Source of the DNA: Streptomyces sp. NBC_00344
Lineage (GTDB): Bacteria > Actinomycetota > Actinomycetes > Streptomycetales > Streptomycetaceae
Direction of reading: 5' to 3'
Length of the DNA: 64,000 nt
Assembly (NCBI RefSeq): GCF_036088315.1
Contig: NZ_CP107996.1
Location: 5,291,501 to 5,355,500 of the forward strand
Shown: positions 39,855-50,068 of the stretch, piece after piece
Layout of the letters: every line of letters starts with the position of its first letter
Position numbering within the stretch: the first letter of the stretch is position 1
Translations under genes and position numbers: made by a program
Notes under the pieces: model-generated
Told to the model about the DNA's origin: nothing
The model's input: the letters and a program-made list of their open reading frames with translations, nothing else
The model's database searches: none

Positions 39855-40810
39855 GCCGTCTCCTCCTTCAGCTTCTTGCGCAGGAACAGGGTGAGGAAGA
39901 CGGCGACGACGGCGACCATCACCAGGCCCATGGCGGCGGCGTAGCCGAACTGGCCGTATTTGAAGGCCTCTTCGTAGGCGAAGAGGCTCGGGAGCCGGGT
40001 CCTGCCGCCGGGGCCGCCCTGCGTCAGCACATAGACCAGGCCGAACGAGTTGAAGTTCCAGATGAAGTTCAGTGCGGTCACGGCGACCACCACCGGCTTG
40101 AGCGCCGGCCAGGTGACGGTGGTGAAGCGGCGCCACATTCCGGCGCCGTCGAGGTTCGCGGCCTCCTTCAGCTCGACCGGAACGTTCTGCAGTCCGGCCA
40201 GAAGTACCACGGTGGTCTGCGGCATGCCCGCCCACACGCCGACCACGATGACGGCCGGAAGTGCGACCGAGAGACTGGTGAGCCAGTCGATGTTCTGGTG
40301 GATCAGATGCAGCTGCGTCAGCGTCTTGTTGAGGATGCCCGCGTCCGGGTGGTAGACGAGGCGCCACATGATGCCGACCACGACCTCGGGCATCGCCCAG
40401 GGGACGAGCGCCAGAGTGCGGGCCAGCCAGCGGAAGCGCAGGTTCTCGTTGAGCAGCAGGGCCAGACCGAGCGCCAGCAGGAACTGCAGCCCGGTGACGC
40501 AGACAGCCCAGATGATGCCGATCCTGAACGACTCCCAGAACAGCGAGTCGTGCCAGATGTCGGTGAAGTTGGCGATACCGGTGAACTGCGTGGGTGATGT
40601 GCGCCCGGCCTGCGAGTCGGTGAACGCGAGCGAGAGACCGTACAGCAGGGGCCCCACGCTGAGCACCAGGACCGGGATCAGTGCGGGGGCCAGCAGGAAC
40701 CATGCGCCCCGGTCCAGGCCCAGGGCGCGTTTGCGCTGCTCGGGGGAGCGGGGCGGCGGGGTGCCGCGGTGGCCCGGGGCCTCATTGCCCCGGGTTGCGG
40801 TGAGACTCAT
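39851..40810 (-). CDS. ABC sugar transporter permease (MalF type)
   Basis: A 319-residue permease with a basic N-terminal cytosolic stretch and six membrane segments. The ABC-coupling loop KEAANLDGAGMWRRFTTVTWPALKP is intact. It overlaps the LacI stop by 4 bases. No ATP-binding gene is found nearby, so a shared ATPase is likely. Confidence 0.93.
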   Translation of the reverse strand: MSLTATRGNEAPGHRGTPPPRSPEQRKRALGLDRGAWFLLAPALIPVLVLSVGPLLYGLSLAFTDSQAGRTSPTQFTGIANFTDIWHDSLFWESFRIGIIWAVCVTGLQFLLALGLALLLNENLRFRWLARTLALVPWAMPEVVVGIMWRLVYHPDAGILNKTLTQLHLIHQNIDWLTSLSVALPAVIVVGVWAGMPQTTVVLLAGLQNVPVELKEAANLDGAGMWRRFTTVTWPALKPVVVAVTALNFIWNFNSFGLVYVLTQGGPGGRTRLPSLFAYEEAFKYGQFGYAAAMGLVMVAVVAVFLTLFLRKKLKEETA

Positions 40811-41844
40811 ACGGACCTCGGCTTCTCCAGGTCGGTCGCCGGCGCGGTCGAGGCGCGTACGACGAGGCGGGGTATGGCGGTGGTGTGCTGGGGCGCCCGG
40901 GGTGCGGGCCCCGTCCCGAGCCGGGCGAGCAGCATCTCGGCCGCCGTTCTGCCGCGCTCGGTCGAACCGAGATCAACGCTGGTGAGCGGCGGCCAGGCGG
41001 CCTGGGCGAAGCTGCTGTCGTCCATCCCCGCGACGGCGATGTCCCCGGGGATCCGCAGACCCCGGGAGTGCAGCGTCCTGACGGCACCGACCGCCAGCAC
41101 GTCGTTGGCGCAGAAGAGCGCGTCCGGCCCGGCGCCGAGCAACTGCTCAGCGGCCGTGGCACCGGCCTCGGTGGAGAACTCCGTGTTCACCACGAGCGCC
41201 TCGTCGTAGGGCAGACCCAGACCGGCGAGTGCCGTGCGGTAGCCGGTCGCGCGGTTGCGCCCGGGCACCGTGTCGAGCGGTCCGTTGACGAAGGCGATCC
41301 GGCGCCTTCCGGTGTCGTACAGGTGCCGCACGGCGAGGGCGACGCCCCGCACCGAGTCGGTGCGGACGCTGTCGACCGGTACGGACTCCGGTACCGAACC
41401 GATGATGACGACGGGGGCCGCCGCCGTGCTCAGCGCCTGGGCATAGGCGTCGGTGACGCGGATGGGGCAGAGGATCAGCCCGTCGCTCGTGCGGTCGCTG
41501 AGGCTGCGGATCACGGCGAGCTCGTCGTCGACGACCGCATCGGTGGAATGCAGCAGAAGCCGGTATCCGGCGGCCCTGGTGACGGCCTGGATCCCGCGGA
41601 CCATCGCGACGTACACCGGGTTGCCGATGTCCTCCATCGCGAAGGTCAGCTGCCGGGTCCTGCCGCCCTTGAGGGACCGGGCGACCGCATTGGGTACGTA
41701 GCCCAGCTCCGCGACCGCCTGTTCGACCTTCTGCACGGTCGCCGGACGCGCGCTCATCCCGTTGAGCACCCGGGAGACGGATGCGATGGAGACCCCTGCA
41801 TGTTCGGCGATCGACACGATGGTCGGTGGCCCGTTCTGCGACAT
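40807..41844 (-). CDS. LacI-family transcriptional regulator
   Basis: A 345-residue regulator starting at ATG 41844. The DNA-binding helix-turn-helix is TIVSIAEHAGVSIASVSRVLNG (residues ~9-30), with hinge-helix residues up to ~60. The rest is a periplasmic-binding-like sugar sensor. It is the first gene of the 11-gene operon and should be autoregulated through the operators just upstream. The inducer is probably the transported ligand or a breakdown product. Confidence 0.93.
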   Translation of the reverse strand: MSQNGPPTIVSIAEHAGVSIASVSRVLNGMSARPATVQKVEQAVAELGYVPNAVARSLKGGRTRQLTFAMEDIGNPVYVAMVRGIQAVTRAAGYRLLLHSTDAVVDDELAVIRSLSDRTSDGLILCPIRVTDAYAQALSTAAAPVVIIGSVPESVPVDSVRTDSVRGVALAVRHLYDTGRRRIAFVNGPLDTVPGRNRATGYRTALAGLGLPYDEALVVNTEFSTEAGATAAEQLLGAGPDALFCANDVLAVGAVRTLHSRGLRIPGDIAVAGMDDSSFAQAAWPPLTSVDLGSTERGRTAAEMLLARLGTGPAPRAPQHTTAIPRLVVRASTAPATDLEKPRSV

Positions 41845-41885
41845 GACTGCCCCTGAGCGTCCGGTGATGTGCAAGGCGGCTACGG

Positions 41886-41920
41886 CTGTAAAGGTTTTCA
41901 GAAACTGGAAACGTTTACAG
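41886..41920. promoter_or_regulatory. Tandem LacI-type operators upstream of the 11-gene operon
   Basis: Two related elements lie 42-76 bases upstream of the LacI gene. One contains TGTAAAGGTTTTC (from 41887) and the other GGAAACGTTTACAG (41907-41920). The core AAACGTTT is a perfect palindrome with the central CG of LacI-family sites. The first element has AAAGGTTT in the same place. The two elements also form an inverted repeat with each other (12 of 14 positions). Core centres are about 19 bases apart. Confidence 0.6.
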
Positions 41921-42037
41921 ATGTTGCGTACATGTTTCTCGGACGTCAATGAGCACGCCGTGTGATGCATCTCTCGAAGAAGTTTCCGAAGGATCGGATT
42001 GAGGCTGGTCCGGCCCGGTCCCGACCTTGGTAAGTAC

Positions 42038-42066
42038 GGCCTTCCTTGCTGGCGGGAGGCCTTTTT
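42038..42066 (+). terminator. Hairpin with T-run in the VIT gene leader
   Basis: GGCCTTCC (42038-42045) pairs with GGGAGGCC (42054-42061), with an 8-base loop and one G-T pair, followed at once by five Ts. This is an unusual intrinsic-terminator-like structure for this genome. It lies 48 bases before the VIT start with no gene upstream on that strand, so it looks like a leader attenuator or the end of a small RNA. Confidence 0.5.
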
Positions 42067-42114
42067 CGTGCGTACTTTCGAAGCTGTTGGTGAGCTGGCA
42101 GAGGGGCGGGACAG

Positions 42115-42846
42115 ATGTCCATCATCGAGAACGAGGCGACGCTGCACGAGGCGCATCGCGACAACCACACGCATCGCGACGTCAACGGCGGCTGGCTGCG
42201 CCCGGCGGTCTTCGGGGCGATGGACGGACTGGTCTCCAACCTCGCCCTGATGACCGGGGTGGCGGGCGGTGACGTCACCCACCGCACCATCGTGATCACC
42301 GGACTCGCGGGACTGGCGGCCGGTGCGTTCTCGATGGCCGCGGGGGAGTACACGTCGGTGGCCTCACAGCGCGAGCTGGTCGAGGCCGAGCTGGACGTGG
42401 AGCGGCGGGAGCTGCGCAAGCACCCGATGGACGAGATGCAGGAACTGGCCGCGCTCTACGTGTCCCGGGGTGTCGAACCCGACCTCGCGGCCGCCGTGGC
42501 CGAGCAGCTCTCCAGGGACCCGGAGCAGGCCCTGGAGATCCACGCGAGGGAGGAGCTGGGCATCGACCCGGACGACCTGCCGTCGCCAATGGTCGCCGCG
42601 GTGTCGTCCTTCGGCGCCTTCGCGTTGGGCGCCCTGCTGCCCGTGCTTCCCTATCTGCTCGGCGCCGGCACTCTCTGGCCCGCCCTGCTGCTCGCGCTGG
42701 TCGGGCTCTTCGGCTGTGGCGCCGTGGTGGCGAGGGTCACTGCACGCTCCTGGTGGTACAGCGGGCTCAGGCAGCTGACACTGGGAGGAGCGGCCGCCGG
42801 AATCACGTACGCGCTGGGCGCACTGTTCGGCACCGCCCTGGGGTGA
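42115..42846 (+). CDS. VIT1/CCC1-family iron/manganese transporter
   Basis: A 243-residue membrane protein. The first helix is preceded by LRPAVFGAMDGLVSNLALMTGV, the VIT1/CCC1 entry. AAGAFSMAAGEYTSVASQRELVEAELDVERRE is the signature leading into the charged cytoplasmic helices. Three more membrane segments follow. The family moves Fe2+ or Mn2+ out of the cytosol. The N-terminus carries several His residues (HEAHRDNHTHRD) that could bind metal. Start ATG 42115 has GAGGGG. Confidence 0.9.
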   Translation: MSIIENEATLHEAHRDNHTHRDVNGGWLRPAVFGAMDGLVSNLALMTGVAGGDVTHRTIVITGLAGLAAGAFSMAAGEYTSVASQRELVEAELDVERRELRKHPMDEMQELAALYVSRGVEPDLAAAVAEQLSRDPEQALEIHAREELGIDPDDLPSPMVAAVSSFGAFALGALLPVLPYLLGAGTLWPALLLALVGLFGCGAVVARVTARSWWYSGLRQLTLGGAAAGITYALGALFGTALG

Positions 42847-43069
42847 GACACTATGCAGAGTGCGACATAGTCAATCATCGGCAGCCGTTGGTTACCCAGC
42901 GGTTTCGACCAGGTGTCCCCCGGGCATAAGGCGGAGGCGCCGTAGGCAATGACGCCCACTCCGCTTCGGGTCGACGGGTAGCGGTCCGGCCCTCGTGATG
43001 TCACTTCACCGCAGACCGGTGTCCGCATGTTGGAATGATTCATCCGCTTTTCGAGAATCGCTCCATCAT

Positions 43070-43085
43070 GTAACCTGCTCGAAAT
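43070..43085 (+). promoter_or_regulatory. Candidate GlnR box upstream of gltB
   Basis: GTAAC, six bases (CTGCTC) and GAAAT match the GlnR pattern gTnAc-n6-GaAAc. It lies 64 bases before the gltB ATG. The remaining ~300 bases between the VIT gene and gltB hold no ORF; a short ACTATG/CATAGT inverted repeat at 42850-42871 is the only other structure I see. Confidence 0.5.
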
Positions 43086-43148
43086 TTCGCTGAGGGCCAA
43101 CGTCGTCCCTACGCACATGCATATGCCACGACGACGACGGGAGAGCCG

Positions 43149-46100
43149 ATGCGCATCCACGCCTGGTCGCCCATGGACGGTCGCCCCGCCCAGCAGGGGA
43201 TGTACGACCCCCGCAACGAACACGACGCCTGCGGTGTCGGGTTCGTGGCCACTCTTACCGGTGTGGCCAGCCATGAGCTGGTCGAACAGGCGCTGACCGT
43301 ACTGCGCAACCTCGAACACCGCGGCGCCACCGGCTCCGAGCCGGACTCCGGTGACGGTGCGGGAATCCTGCTCCAGGTCCCGGATGCCTTCCTGCGCGAG
43401 GTCGCCGGCTTCGGACTTCCCGAAGCGGGCGCGTACGCCGTCGGCACCGCCTTCCTCCCGCTCGCCGAGGTCTCGTCCGCTGTCTCGCAGATCGAGACGA
43501 TCGCGGCAGAGGAGGGCCTCACCGTTCTCGGCTGGCGCGAGGTTCCGGTCACACCGGATCTGCTCGGCAACGGCGCCCGCGCCACCATGCCGGAATTCCG
43601 TCAGCTCTTCGTCGCCGACGCGGCCGCCGGCCCGGACGCCGCGCCCGTGACGGGCATCGCGCTCGACCGCAAGGCCTTCGTCCTGCGCAAGCGTGCCGAG
43701 CGTGAGGCCGGGGTGTACTTCCCCTCGCTCTCCGCCCGCACCATCGTCTACAAGGGCATGCTCACGACGGGGCAGCTGGAGCCGTTCTTCCCGGACCTCT
43801 CCGACCGCCGCCTCGCGACCACCATCGCCCTGGTGCACTCGCGCTTCTCGACCAACACCTTCCCCAGCTGGCCGCTGGCCCACCCGTACCGCTTCGTCGC
43901 GCACAACGGCGAGATCAACACGGTCAAGGGCAACCGCAACTGGATGAAGGCCCGTGAGTCGCAGCTCGCATCGGAGCTCTTCGGCTCCGAGAAGCTGGAC
44001 CGCATCTTCCCGGTCTGCACTCCGGATGCCTCGGACTCCGCCTCCTTCGACGAGGTCCTCGAGCTGCTTCACCTCGGTGGCCGCTCGCTCCCGCACTCGG
44101 TGCTGATGATGGTCCCCGAGGCGTGGGAGAACCACGACTCGATGGACCCGGCCCGCCGCGCCTTCTACCAGTACCACTCCACGATGATGGAGCCCTGGGA
44201 CGGCCCGGCCTGCGTCACCTTCACCGACGGCACCCAGGTCGGCGCGGTCCTCGACCGCAACGGTCTGCGCCCGGGCCGCTACTGGGTCACCGACGACGGC
44301 CTCGTCGTGCTCTCGTCCGAGGTCGGCGTCCTGGACATCGACCCGGCGAAGGTCGTCCGCAAGGGCCGCCTCCAGCCCGGCCGGATGTTCCTCGTCGACA
44401 CCGCGGAACGCCGCATCATCGAGGACGACGAGATCAAGGCGTCCCTCGCCGCCGAGCAGCCGTACCAGGACTGGCTGGAGACCGGCGAGATCGAGCTCGA
44501 GGACCTCCCCGAGCGCGAGCACATCGTGCACACCCACGCCTCGGTCACCCGCCGCCAGCAGACCTTCGGCTACACCGAGGAGGAGCTGCGCGTCATCCTC
44601 GCGCCGATGGCCCGTACATCGGGCGAGCCGCTCGGTTCCATGGGCACGGACTCGCCGATCGCCGCGCTCTCCGCACGCCCCCGGCTGCTCTTCGACTACT
44701 TCACCCAGCTCTTCGCGCAGGTCACCAACCCGCCGCTGGACGCCATCCGCGAGGAGCTCGTCACCTCGCTGCGCTCCACGCTGGGCCCGGCAGGCAACAT
44801 CCTCGAGCCGACGGCGGCCGCCTGCCGCAGCGTCACGCTGCCCTTCCCGGTGATCGACAACGACGAGCTCGCCAAGCTGATACACATCAACGCCGACGGC
44901 GACATGCCAGGCATGAAGGCCGCCACGCTGGCCGGTCTCTACCGTGTCGGCGGCGGTGGCGACGCCCTCGCCGCCCGGCTGAAGGACATCTGCGACGAGA
45001 CCGACGCCGCCATCGAGGCGGGCGCCCGGCTGATCGTCCTCTCGGACCGTCACTCCGACGCCGAGCACGCACCGATCCCCTCGCTGCTGCTCACATCGGC
45101 CGTGCACCATCACCTGATCCGCACCAAGCAGCGCACCCAGGTGGGCCTGCTGGTCGAGGCCGGTGACGTACGCGAGGTGCACCATGTCGCGCTGCTGATC
45201 GGCTTCGGCGCGGCCGCGGTCAACCCGTACCTCGCGATGGAGTCCGTCGAGGACCTCGTCCGCGCGGGCACCTTCATCGAAGGCCTGGAGCCCGAGCAGG
45301 CCATCCGCAACCTGATCTACGCACTCGGCAAGGGCGTGCTGAAGGTGATGTCCAAGATGGGCATCTCCACCGTCGCCTCCTACCGCGGCGCACAGGTCTT
45401 CGAGGCTGTCGGCCTGGACCAGAGCTTCGTCGACACCTACTTCAACGGCACCGCCACCAAGATCGGCGGCGCCGGCCTCGAGGTCGTCGCAACCGAGGTC
45501 GCGGCCCGGCACGCCAAGGCGTACCCCGCATCAGGGATCTCCGCGTCGCACCGCAAGCTGGAGATCGGCGGCGAGTACCAGTGGCGCCGCGAGGGCGAGC
45601 CGCACCTCTTCGACCCGGAGACGGTCTTCCGCCTCCAGCACGCCGCGCGCTCGCGCCGGTACGACATCTTCAAGAAGTACACGGACCGGGTGAACGAGCA
45701 GTCCGAGCGGCTGATGACGCTCCGCGGGCTCTTCGGCTTCAAGTCCGGCCGTGAGCCGATCTCCATCGACGAGGTCGAGCCGGTCTCCGAGATCGTCAAG
45801 CGCTTCTCCACCGGCGCCATGTCGTACGGCTCCATCTCCAAGGAGGCGCACGAGACCCTCGCCATCGCCATGAACCAGCTGGGCGGCAAGTCCAACACGG
45901 GTGAGGGCGGCGAGGACGCGGACCGGCTGTACGACCCGGCACGCCGCTCGTCCATCAAGCAGGTCGCCTCCGGCCGCTTCGGTGTGACCAGCGAGTACCT
46001 GGTCAACGCGGACGACATCCAGATCAAGATGGCGCAGGGCGCCAAGCCCGGCGAGGGCGGCCAGCTGCCCGGCCACAAGGTCTACCCGTGGGTCGCCAAG

Positions 46101-47729
46101 ACGCGTCACTCGACTCCGGGTGTCGGCCTGATCTCCCCGCCGCCGCACCACGACATCTACTCCATCGAGGACCTGGCCCAGCTGATCCACGACCTGAAGA
46201 ACGCGAACCCGCAGGCGCGGATTCACGTGAAGCTGGTCTCCGAGGTCGGTGTCGGCACGGTCGCCGCGGGCGTCTCCAAGGCCCACGCGGACGTCGTCCT
46301 GATCTCCGGCCACGACGGCGGCACGGGCGCGTCCCCGCTCACCTCGCTGAAGCACGCCGGCGGCCCCTGGGAGCTCGGCCTCGCCGAGACCCAGCAGACC
46401 CTGCTGCTCAACGGCCTGCGGGACCGGATCGTGGTGCAGACCGACGGCCAGCTGAAGACCGGCCGCGACGTCATCATCGCCGCACTGCTCGGCGCTGAGG
46501 AGTTCGGTTTCGCGACTGCTCCGCTCGTGGTGTCCGGCTGCGTGATGATGCGCGTCTGTCACCTCGACACCTGCCCGGTCGGCATCGCCACCCAGAACCC
46601 GGTGCTGCGCGAACGTTTCTCCGGCAAGGCCGAGTACATCGTCAACTTCTTCCGCTTCATCGCCGAAGAGGTCCGTGAGCTCCTCGCCGAGCTGGGCTTC
46701 CGTTCCATCGAGGAGGCCGTCGGCCACGCCGAGCTCCTCGACACGGAGCGGGCCGTGAACCACTGGAAGGCACAGGGGCTCGACCTCAACCCGCTCTTCT
46801 ACGTTCCCGAGCTGCCCGATGGCGCCGTACGCCACCAGGTCGCCGAGCAGGACCACGGTCTGGAGAAGGCGCTCGACAACGAGCTGGTCAAGCTCGCCGC
46901 CGACGCGCTGGAAGCCGACTCCGCCGAAGCGGCGCAGCCGGTCCGCGCTCAGGTCGCGATCCGCAACATCAACCGGACCGTCGGCACCATGCTCGGCCAC
47001 GAGGTGACCAAGAAGTTCGGCGGTGCGGGCCTGCCCGACGACACCATCGACATCACCTTCACCGGCTCGGCCGGCCAGTCCTTCGGCGCCTTCGTCCCGC
47101 GCGGTGTGACCCTCAGGCTCGAGGGCGACGCCAACGACTACGTCGGCAAGGGACTCTCCGGCGGCCGGGTCATCGTCCGCCCGGACCGCGGCGCCGACCA
47201 CCTCGCCGAGTACTCCACCATCGCGGGCAACACCATCGCCTACGGTGCGACCGGCGGCGAGCTGTTCCTGCGCGGCCGTACCGGCGAGCGGTTCTGTGTC
47301 CGTAACTCCGGTGCGACCGTGGTGTCGGAAGGCGTGGGCGACCACGGCTGCGAGTACATGACCGGCGGACACGCCGTGGTGCTCGGCGAGACGGGCCGCA
47401 ACTTCGCAGCCGGTATGTCCGGCGGCGTCGCCTACGTCATCGACCTGGACCTCGACAACGTCAACGCCGGCAACGCCGGTGCGGTCGAGGCTCTCGACGA
47501 CGCCGACAAGCAGTGGCTGCACGACGTCGTGCGCCGGCACGGCGAGGAGACCGGGTCGACGGTGGCCGAGAAGCTGCTCGAAGAGTGGGACACCGCGGTG
47601 GACCGCTTCAGCAAGATCATCCCGACCACGTACAAGGCAGTGCTCGCCGCCAAGGACGCCGCTGAGCTCGCAGGTCTCTCGGAGACCGAAACCACCGAGA
47701 AGATGATGGAGGCGGCGACCAATGGCTGA
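43149..47729 (+). CDS. gltB: Glutamate synthase (NADPH) large subunit
   Basis: A 1,526-residue GOGAT alpha subunit. A ~27-residue propeptide precedes the N-terminal nucleophile Cys28 in HDACGVGF. Then come the type II glutaminase domain, the linker, the FMN domain ([29 protein letters not shown]) and the 3Fe-4S cysteines in [13 protein letters not shown]. The C-terminal domain ([21 protein letters not shown]) is a right-handed helix. The gene overlaps gltD by 8 bases. Long antisense open frames over it are codon-bias artefacts. Confidence 0.98.
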   Translation: MRIHAWSPMDGRPAQQGMYDPRNEHDACGVGFVATLTGVASHELVEQALTVLRNLEHRGATGSEPDSGDGAGILLQVPDAFLREVAGFGLPEAGAYAVGTAFLPLAEVSSAVSQIETIAAEEGLTVLGWREVPVTPDLLGNGARATMPEFRQLFVADAAAGPDAAPVTGIALDRKAFVLRKRAEREAGVYFPSLSARTIVYKGMLTTGQLEPFFPDLSDRRLATTIALVHSRFSTNTFPSWPLAHPYRFVAHNGEINTVKGNRNWMKARESQLASELFGSEKLDRIFPVCTPDASDSASFDEVLELLHLGGRSLPHSVLMMVPEAWENHDSMDPARRAFYQYHSTMMEPWDGPACVTFTDGTQVGAVLDRNGLRPGRYWVTDDGLVVLSSEVGVLDIDPAKVVRKGRLQPGRMFLVDTAERRIIEDDEIKASLAAEQPYQDWLETGEIELEDLPEREHIVHTHASVTRRQQTFGYTEEELRVILAPMARTSGEPLGSMGTDSPIAALSARPRLLFDYFTQLFAQVTNPPLDAIREELVTSLRSTLGPAGNILEPTAAACRSVTLPFPVIDNDELAKLIHINADGDMPGMKAATLAGLYRVGGGGDALAARLKDICDETDAAIEAGARLIVLSDRHSDAEHAPIPSLLLTSAVHHHLIRTKQRTQVGLLVEAGDVREVHHVALLIGFGAAAVNPYLAMESVEDLVRAGTFIEGLEPEQAIRNLIYALGKGVLKVMSKMGISTVASYRGAQVFEAVGLDQSFVDTYFNGTATKIGGAGLEVVATEVAARHAKAYPASGISASHRKLEIGGEYQWRREGEPHLFDPETVFRLQHAARSRRYDIFKKYTDRVNEQSERLMTLRGLFGFKSGREPISIDEVEPVSEIVKRFSTGAMSYGSISKEAHETLAIAMNQLGGKSNTGEGGEDADRLYDPARRSSIKQVASGRFGVTSEYLVNADDIQIKMAQGAKPGEGGQLPGHKVYPWVAKTRHSTPGVGLISPPPHHDIYSIEDLAQLIHDLKNANPQARIHVKLVSEVGVGTVAAGVSKAHADVVLISGHDGGTGASPLTSLKHAGGPWELGLAETQQTLLLNGLRDRIVVQTDGQLKTGRDVIIAALLGAEEFGFATAPLVVSGCVMMRVCHLDTCPVGIATQNPVLRERFSGKAEYIVNFFRFIAEEVRELLAELGFRSIEEAVGHAELLDTERAVNHWKAQGLDLNPLFYVPELPDGAVRHQVAEQDHGLEKALDNELVKLAADALEADSAEAAQPVRAQVAIRNINRTVGTMLGHEVTKKFGGAGLPDDTIDITFTGSAGQSFGAFVPRGVTLRLEGDANDYVGKGLSGGRVIVRPDRGADHLAEYSTIAGNTIAYGATGGELFLRGRTGERFCVRNSGATVVSEGVGDHGCEYMTGGHAVVLGETGRNFAAGMSGGVAYVIDLDLDNVNAGNAGAVEALDDADKQWLHDVVRRHGEETGSTVAEKLLEEWDTAVDRFSKIIPTTYKAVLAAKDAAELAGLSETETTEKMMEAATNG

Positions 47730-49182
47730 CCCCAAGGGCTTTTTGACCACGGGCCGTGAGGTCGCGCAGACCCGCCCCGTCGAGGAGCGGGTGAAGGACT
47801 GGAACGAGGTCTACGTTCCCGGTTCCCTGCTCCCGATCATCAGCAAGCAGGCCGGCCGCTGCATGGACTGCGGCATCCCGTTCTGCCACAACGGCTGTCC
47901 GCTGGGGAACCTCATCCCCGAGTGGAACGACTACGCCTACCGCGAGGACTGGTCGGCAGCGAGCGAGCGGCTGCACGCCACGAACAACTTCCCGGAGTTC
48001 ACCGGCCGGCTCTGCCCGGCGCCGTGCGAGTCGGCGTGCGTGCTCGCCATCAACCAGCCCGCCGTCACCATCAAGAACGTCGAAGTCTCCATCATCGACA
48101 AGGCATGGGACAGCGGCGACGTCACCCCGCAGCCACCCGAGCGGCTCTCGGGCAAGACCGTCGCGGTCATCGGCTCCGGCCCGGCCGGCCTCGCCGCCGC
48201 CCAGCAGCTGACCCGGGCGGGCCACACGGTCGCCGTGTACGAGCGCGCGGACCGCATCGGAGGGCTGCTCAGGTACGGCATCCCCGAGTTCAAGATGGAG
48301 AAGGTGCACATCAACCGCCGCATCGAGCAGATGCGCGCGGAGGGCACCAAGTTCCGTACCGAGACCGAGATCGGTCGTGACGTGGACGCCGCGAAGCTGC
48401 GCCGCCGCTACGACGCGGTGGTCATCGCGGCCGGCGCCACGGTCTCCCGCGATCTGCCGGTGCCCGGACGTGAGCTGAACGGCATCCACTTCGCCATGGA
48501 GTACCTGCCGCTCGCGAACAAGGTGCAGGAGGGCGACCTCACGGTGGCTCCCATCACCGCCGAGGGCAAGCACGTCGTGGTCATCGGCGGTGGCGACACC
48601 GGCGCCGACTGCGTGGGCACCGCCCACCGTCAGGGCGCGGCGTCGGTAACCCAGCTGGAGATCATGCCCAAGCCCGGCGACGAGCGGAACGAGGGCCAGC
48701 CCTGGCCGACCTTCCCGATGCTCTACAAGGTCACCTCCGCGCACGAGGAGGGCGGCGAGCGTGTCTACGCCGTCTCCACCACCCACTTCGAGGGCGACGA
48801 GGACGGCAACGTCCAGTATCTGAACCTCGCCGAGGTGGAGTTCAAGGACGGAAAGCTGGAGCAGAAGGCCGGCACCGAGCGGAGGATCCCCGCTCAGCTC
48901 GTCACCCTGGCGATGGGCTTCACCGGCACCGACCAGGCCAACGGCCTGGTGCAGCAGTTCGGTCTTGAACTCGACGACCGCGGCAACATCGCCCGTGACG
49001 CCGACTTCGCGACGAATGTCCCCGGGGTGTACGTTGCCGGTGACGCGGGCCGCGGCCAGTCGCTGATCGTCTGGGCGATCGCCGAGGGCCGCTCGGCGGC
49101 ACGCGGCGTCGACCGGTTCCTGACCGGCGCAAGCGAGCTGCATGCCCCGATCAAGCCCACGGACCGCTCACTGGTGGTCTGA
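47722..49182 (+). CDS. gltD: Glutamate synthase (NADPH) small subunit
   Basis: A 486-residue GOGAT beta subunit. N-terminal cysteines in [24 protein letters not shown] and CPAPCESAC bind the two 4Fe-4S clusters. The FAD site is [15 protein letters not shown], and the NADPH site is [18 protein letters not shown]. The start lies 8 bases inside gltB. It passes electrons to GltB and is followed by a hairpin terminator. Confidence 0.98.
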   Translation: MADPKGFLTTGREVAQTRPVEERVKDWNEVYVPGSLLPIISKQAGRCMDCGIPFCHNGCPLGNLIPEWNDYAYREDWSAASERLHATNNFPEFTGRLCPAPCESACVLAINQPAVTIKNVEVSIIDKAWDSGDVTPQPPERLSGKTVAVIGSGPAGLAAAQQLTRAGHTVAVYERADRIGGLLRYGIPEFKMEKVHINRRIEQMRAEGTKFRTETEIGRDVDAAKLRRRYDAVVIAAGATVSRDLPVPGRELNGIHFAMEYLPLANKVQEGDLTVAPITAEGKHVVVIGGGDTGADCVGTAHRQGAASVTQLEIMPKPGDERNEGQPWPTFPMLYKVTSAHEEGGERVYAVSTTHFEGDEDGNVQYLNLAEVEFKDGKLEQKAGTERRIPAQLVTLAMGFTGTDQANGLVQQFGLELDDRGNIARDADFATNVPGVYVAGDAGRGQSLIVWAIAEGRSAARGVDRFLTGASELHAPIKPTDRSLVV

Positions 49183-49224
49183 CGGCTGCACAGAACGTCC
49201 CGCACAATGGGGTGCGGAACTGAT

Positions 49225-49270
49225 CACGGCGCCTGCCCTGTCCCCGACCGGACAATGGGTGGGCGCCGTG
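49225..49270 (+). terminator. Hairpin terminator after gltD
   Basis: CACGGCGCC at 49225-49233 pairs with GGCGCCGTG at 49262-49270, 42 bases after the gltD stop. A short CCC/GGG extension lengthens the stem. Confidence 0.5.
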
Positions 49271-49348
49271 GCGCGTCCGGGGACGTGTCGTAGGCTCGAC
49301 TGCTCCGGCCGCTTCACCGAGCCGGCCGGTGACCGAGCGGAGCGACGT

Positions 49349-50068
49349 ATGGCCATCAGTCTCCAGAAGGTGCAGGAGACGGCGCCCGCGCTCGTCAGCC
49401 TCTACAGGAGCGCCGGCCTGTCGCTGCGGAAACACGGACTGCACGGTGAGCGCGTCGCGGTCTACCTGGTCATCGACTACTCCGGCTCGATGAGGCCGTA
49501 CTACGACGACGGCAGCGTCCAGGCGCTCGCCGACCGGGTGCTGGGACTCTCCGCCCACCTCGACGACGACGGATCCGTGCCCCTCGTCTTCTTCTCCACC
49601 GATGTCGACGCGGTGGAGGAGATCGCGCTCAGCAACCACGAGGGCAGCGTGGGCCGGATCGCCGCGGGCCTGGGGCACATGGGCAGGACCAGCTACCACC
49701 TGGCGATGGACGCCGTCATCGACCACTACCTCGACAGCGGTTCGACCGCTCCGGCGCTGGTCGTGTTCCAGACGGACGGCGGCCCGGTCAACAGGCTCGC
49801 GGCCGAACGGTATGTCTGCAAGGCCGCCAGGCTGCCGCTCTTCTGGCAGTTCGTCGGCTTCGGCGACCCGGCGAGCAGGCAGTTCGAGTTCCTGCGCAGG
49901 CTCGACGAACTCGCGGTGCCCGCCCGCAGGACGCTCGACAACACCGGCTTCTTCCATGCGGGCGAGGACGTGCGGACGGTTTCGGACGGCGACCTCTATG
50001 ACCGGCTGGTCGGGGAGTTCCCCGCCTGGCTGAGCGCCGCACGGGCGAACGGCACGGTGAGCCGGTGA
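49349..50068 (+). CDS. VWA-domain protein (TerY-like)
   Basis: A 239-residue protein starting at ATG 49349. It has a complete MIDAS metal site: DYSGSM, then the Thr in GRTSYHLAMD, and the Asp in FQTDGGPVNRL. This form is close to the TerY/TerF-associated VWA proteins of tellurite resistance and to toxic-stress clusters. It has no signal peptide. A TAGGCT hexamer lies at 49291-49296 upstream. It overlaps the HutD-like gene by 4 bases. The role is unknown. Confidence 0.88.
   Translation: MAISLQKVQETAPALVSLYRSAGLSLRKHGLHGERVAVYLVIDYSGSMRPYYDDGSVQALADRVLGLSAHLDDDGSVPLVFFSTDVDAVEEIALSNHEGSVGRIAAGLGHMGRTSYHLAMDAVIDHYLDSGSTAPALVVFQTDGGPVNRLAAERYVCKAARLPLFWQFVGFGDPASRQFEFLRRLDELAVPARRTLDNTGFFHAGEDVRTVSDGDLYDRLVGEFPAWLSAARANGTVSR

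Noticed and set aside
42850..42871. ACTATG/CATAGT inverted repeat after the VIT gene as a terminator or PadR-type operator
   Set aside because: The six-base arms with a ten-base loop are too short and too far from gltB for a confident call.
42651..45512. 953-residue open frame on the minus strand across the VIT and gltB genes
   Set aside because: It is antisense to gltB, whose domains and catalytic motifs are intact. The frame is open because of third-position G/C bias and translates to low-complexity sequence with no family motif.
45531..47750. 739-residue open frame on the minus strand over gltB
   Set aside because: Same reason: antisense to a full glutamate synthase domain, with no ribosome site and no recognisable protein.
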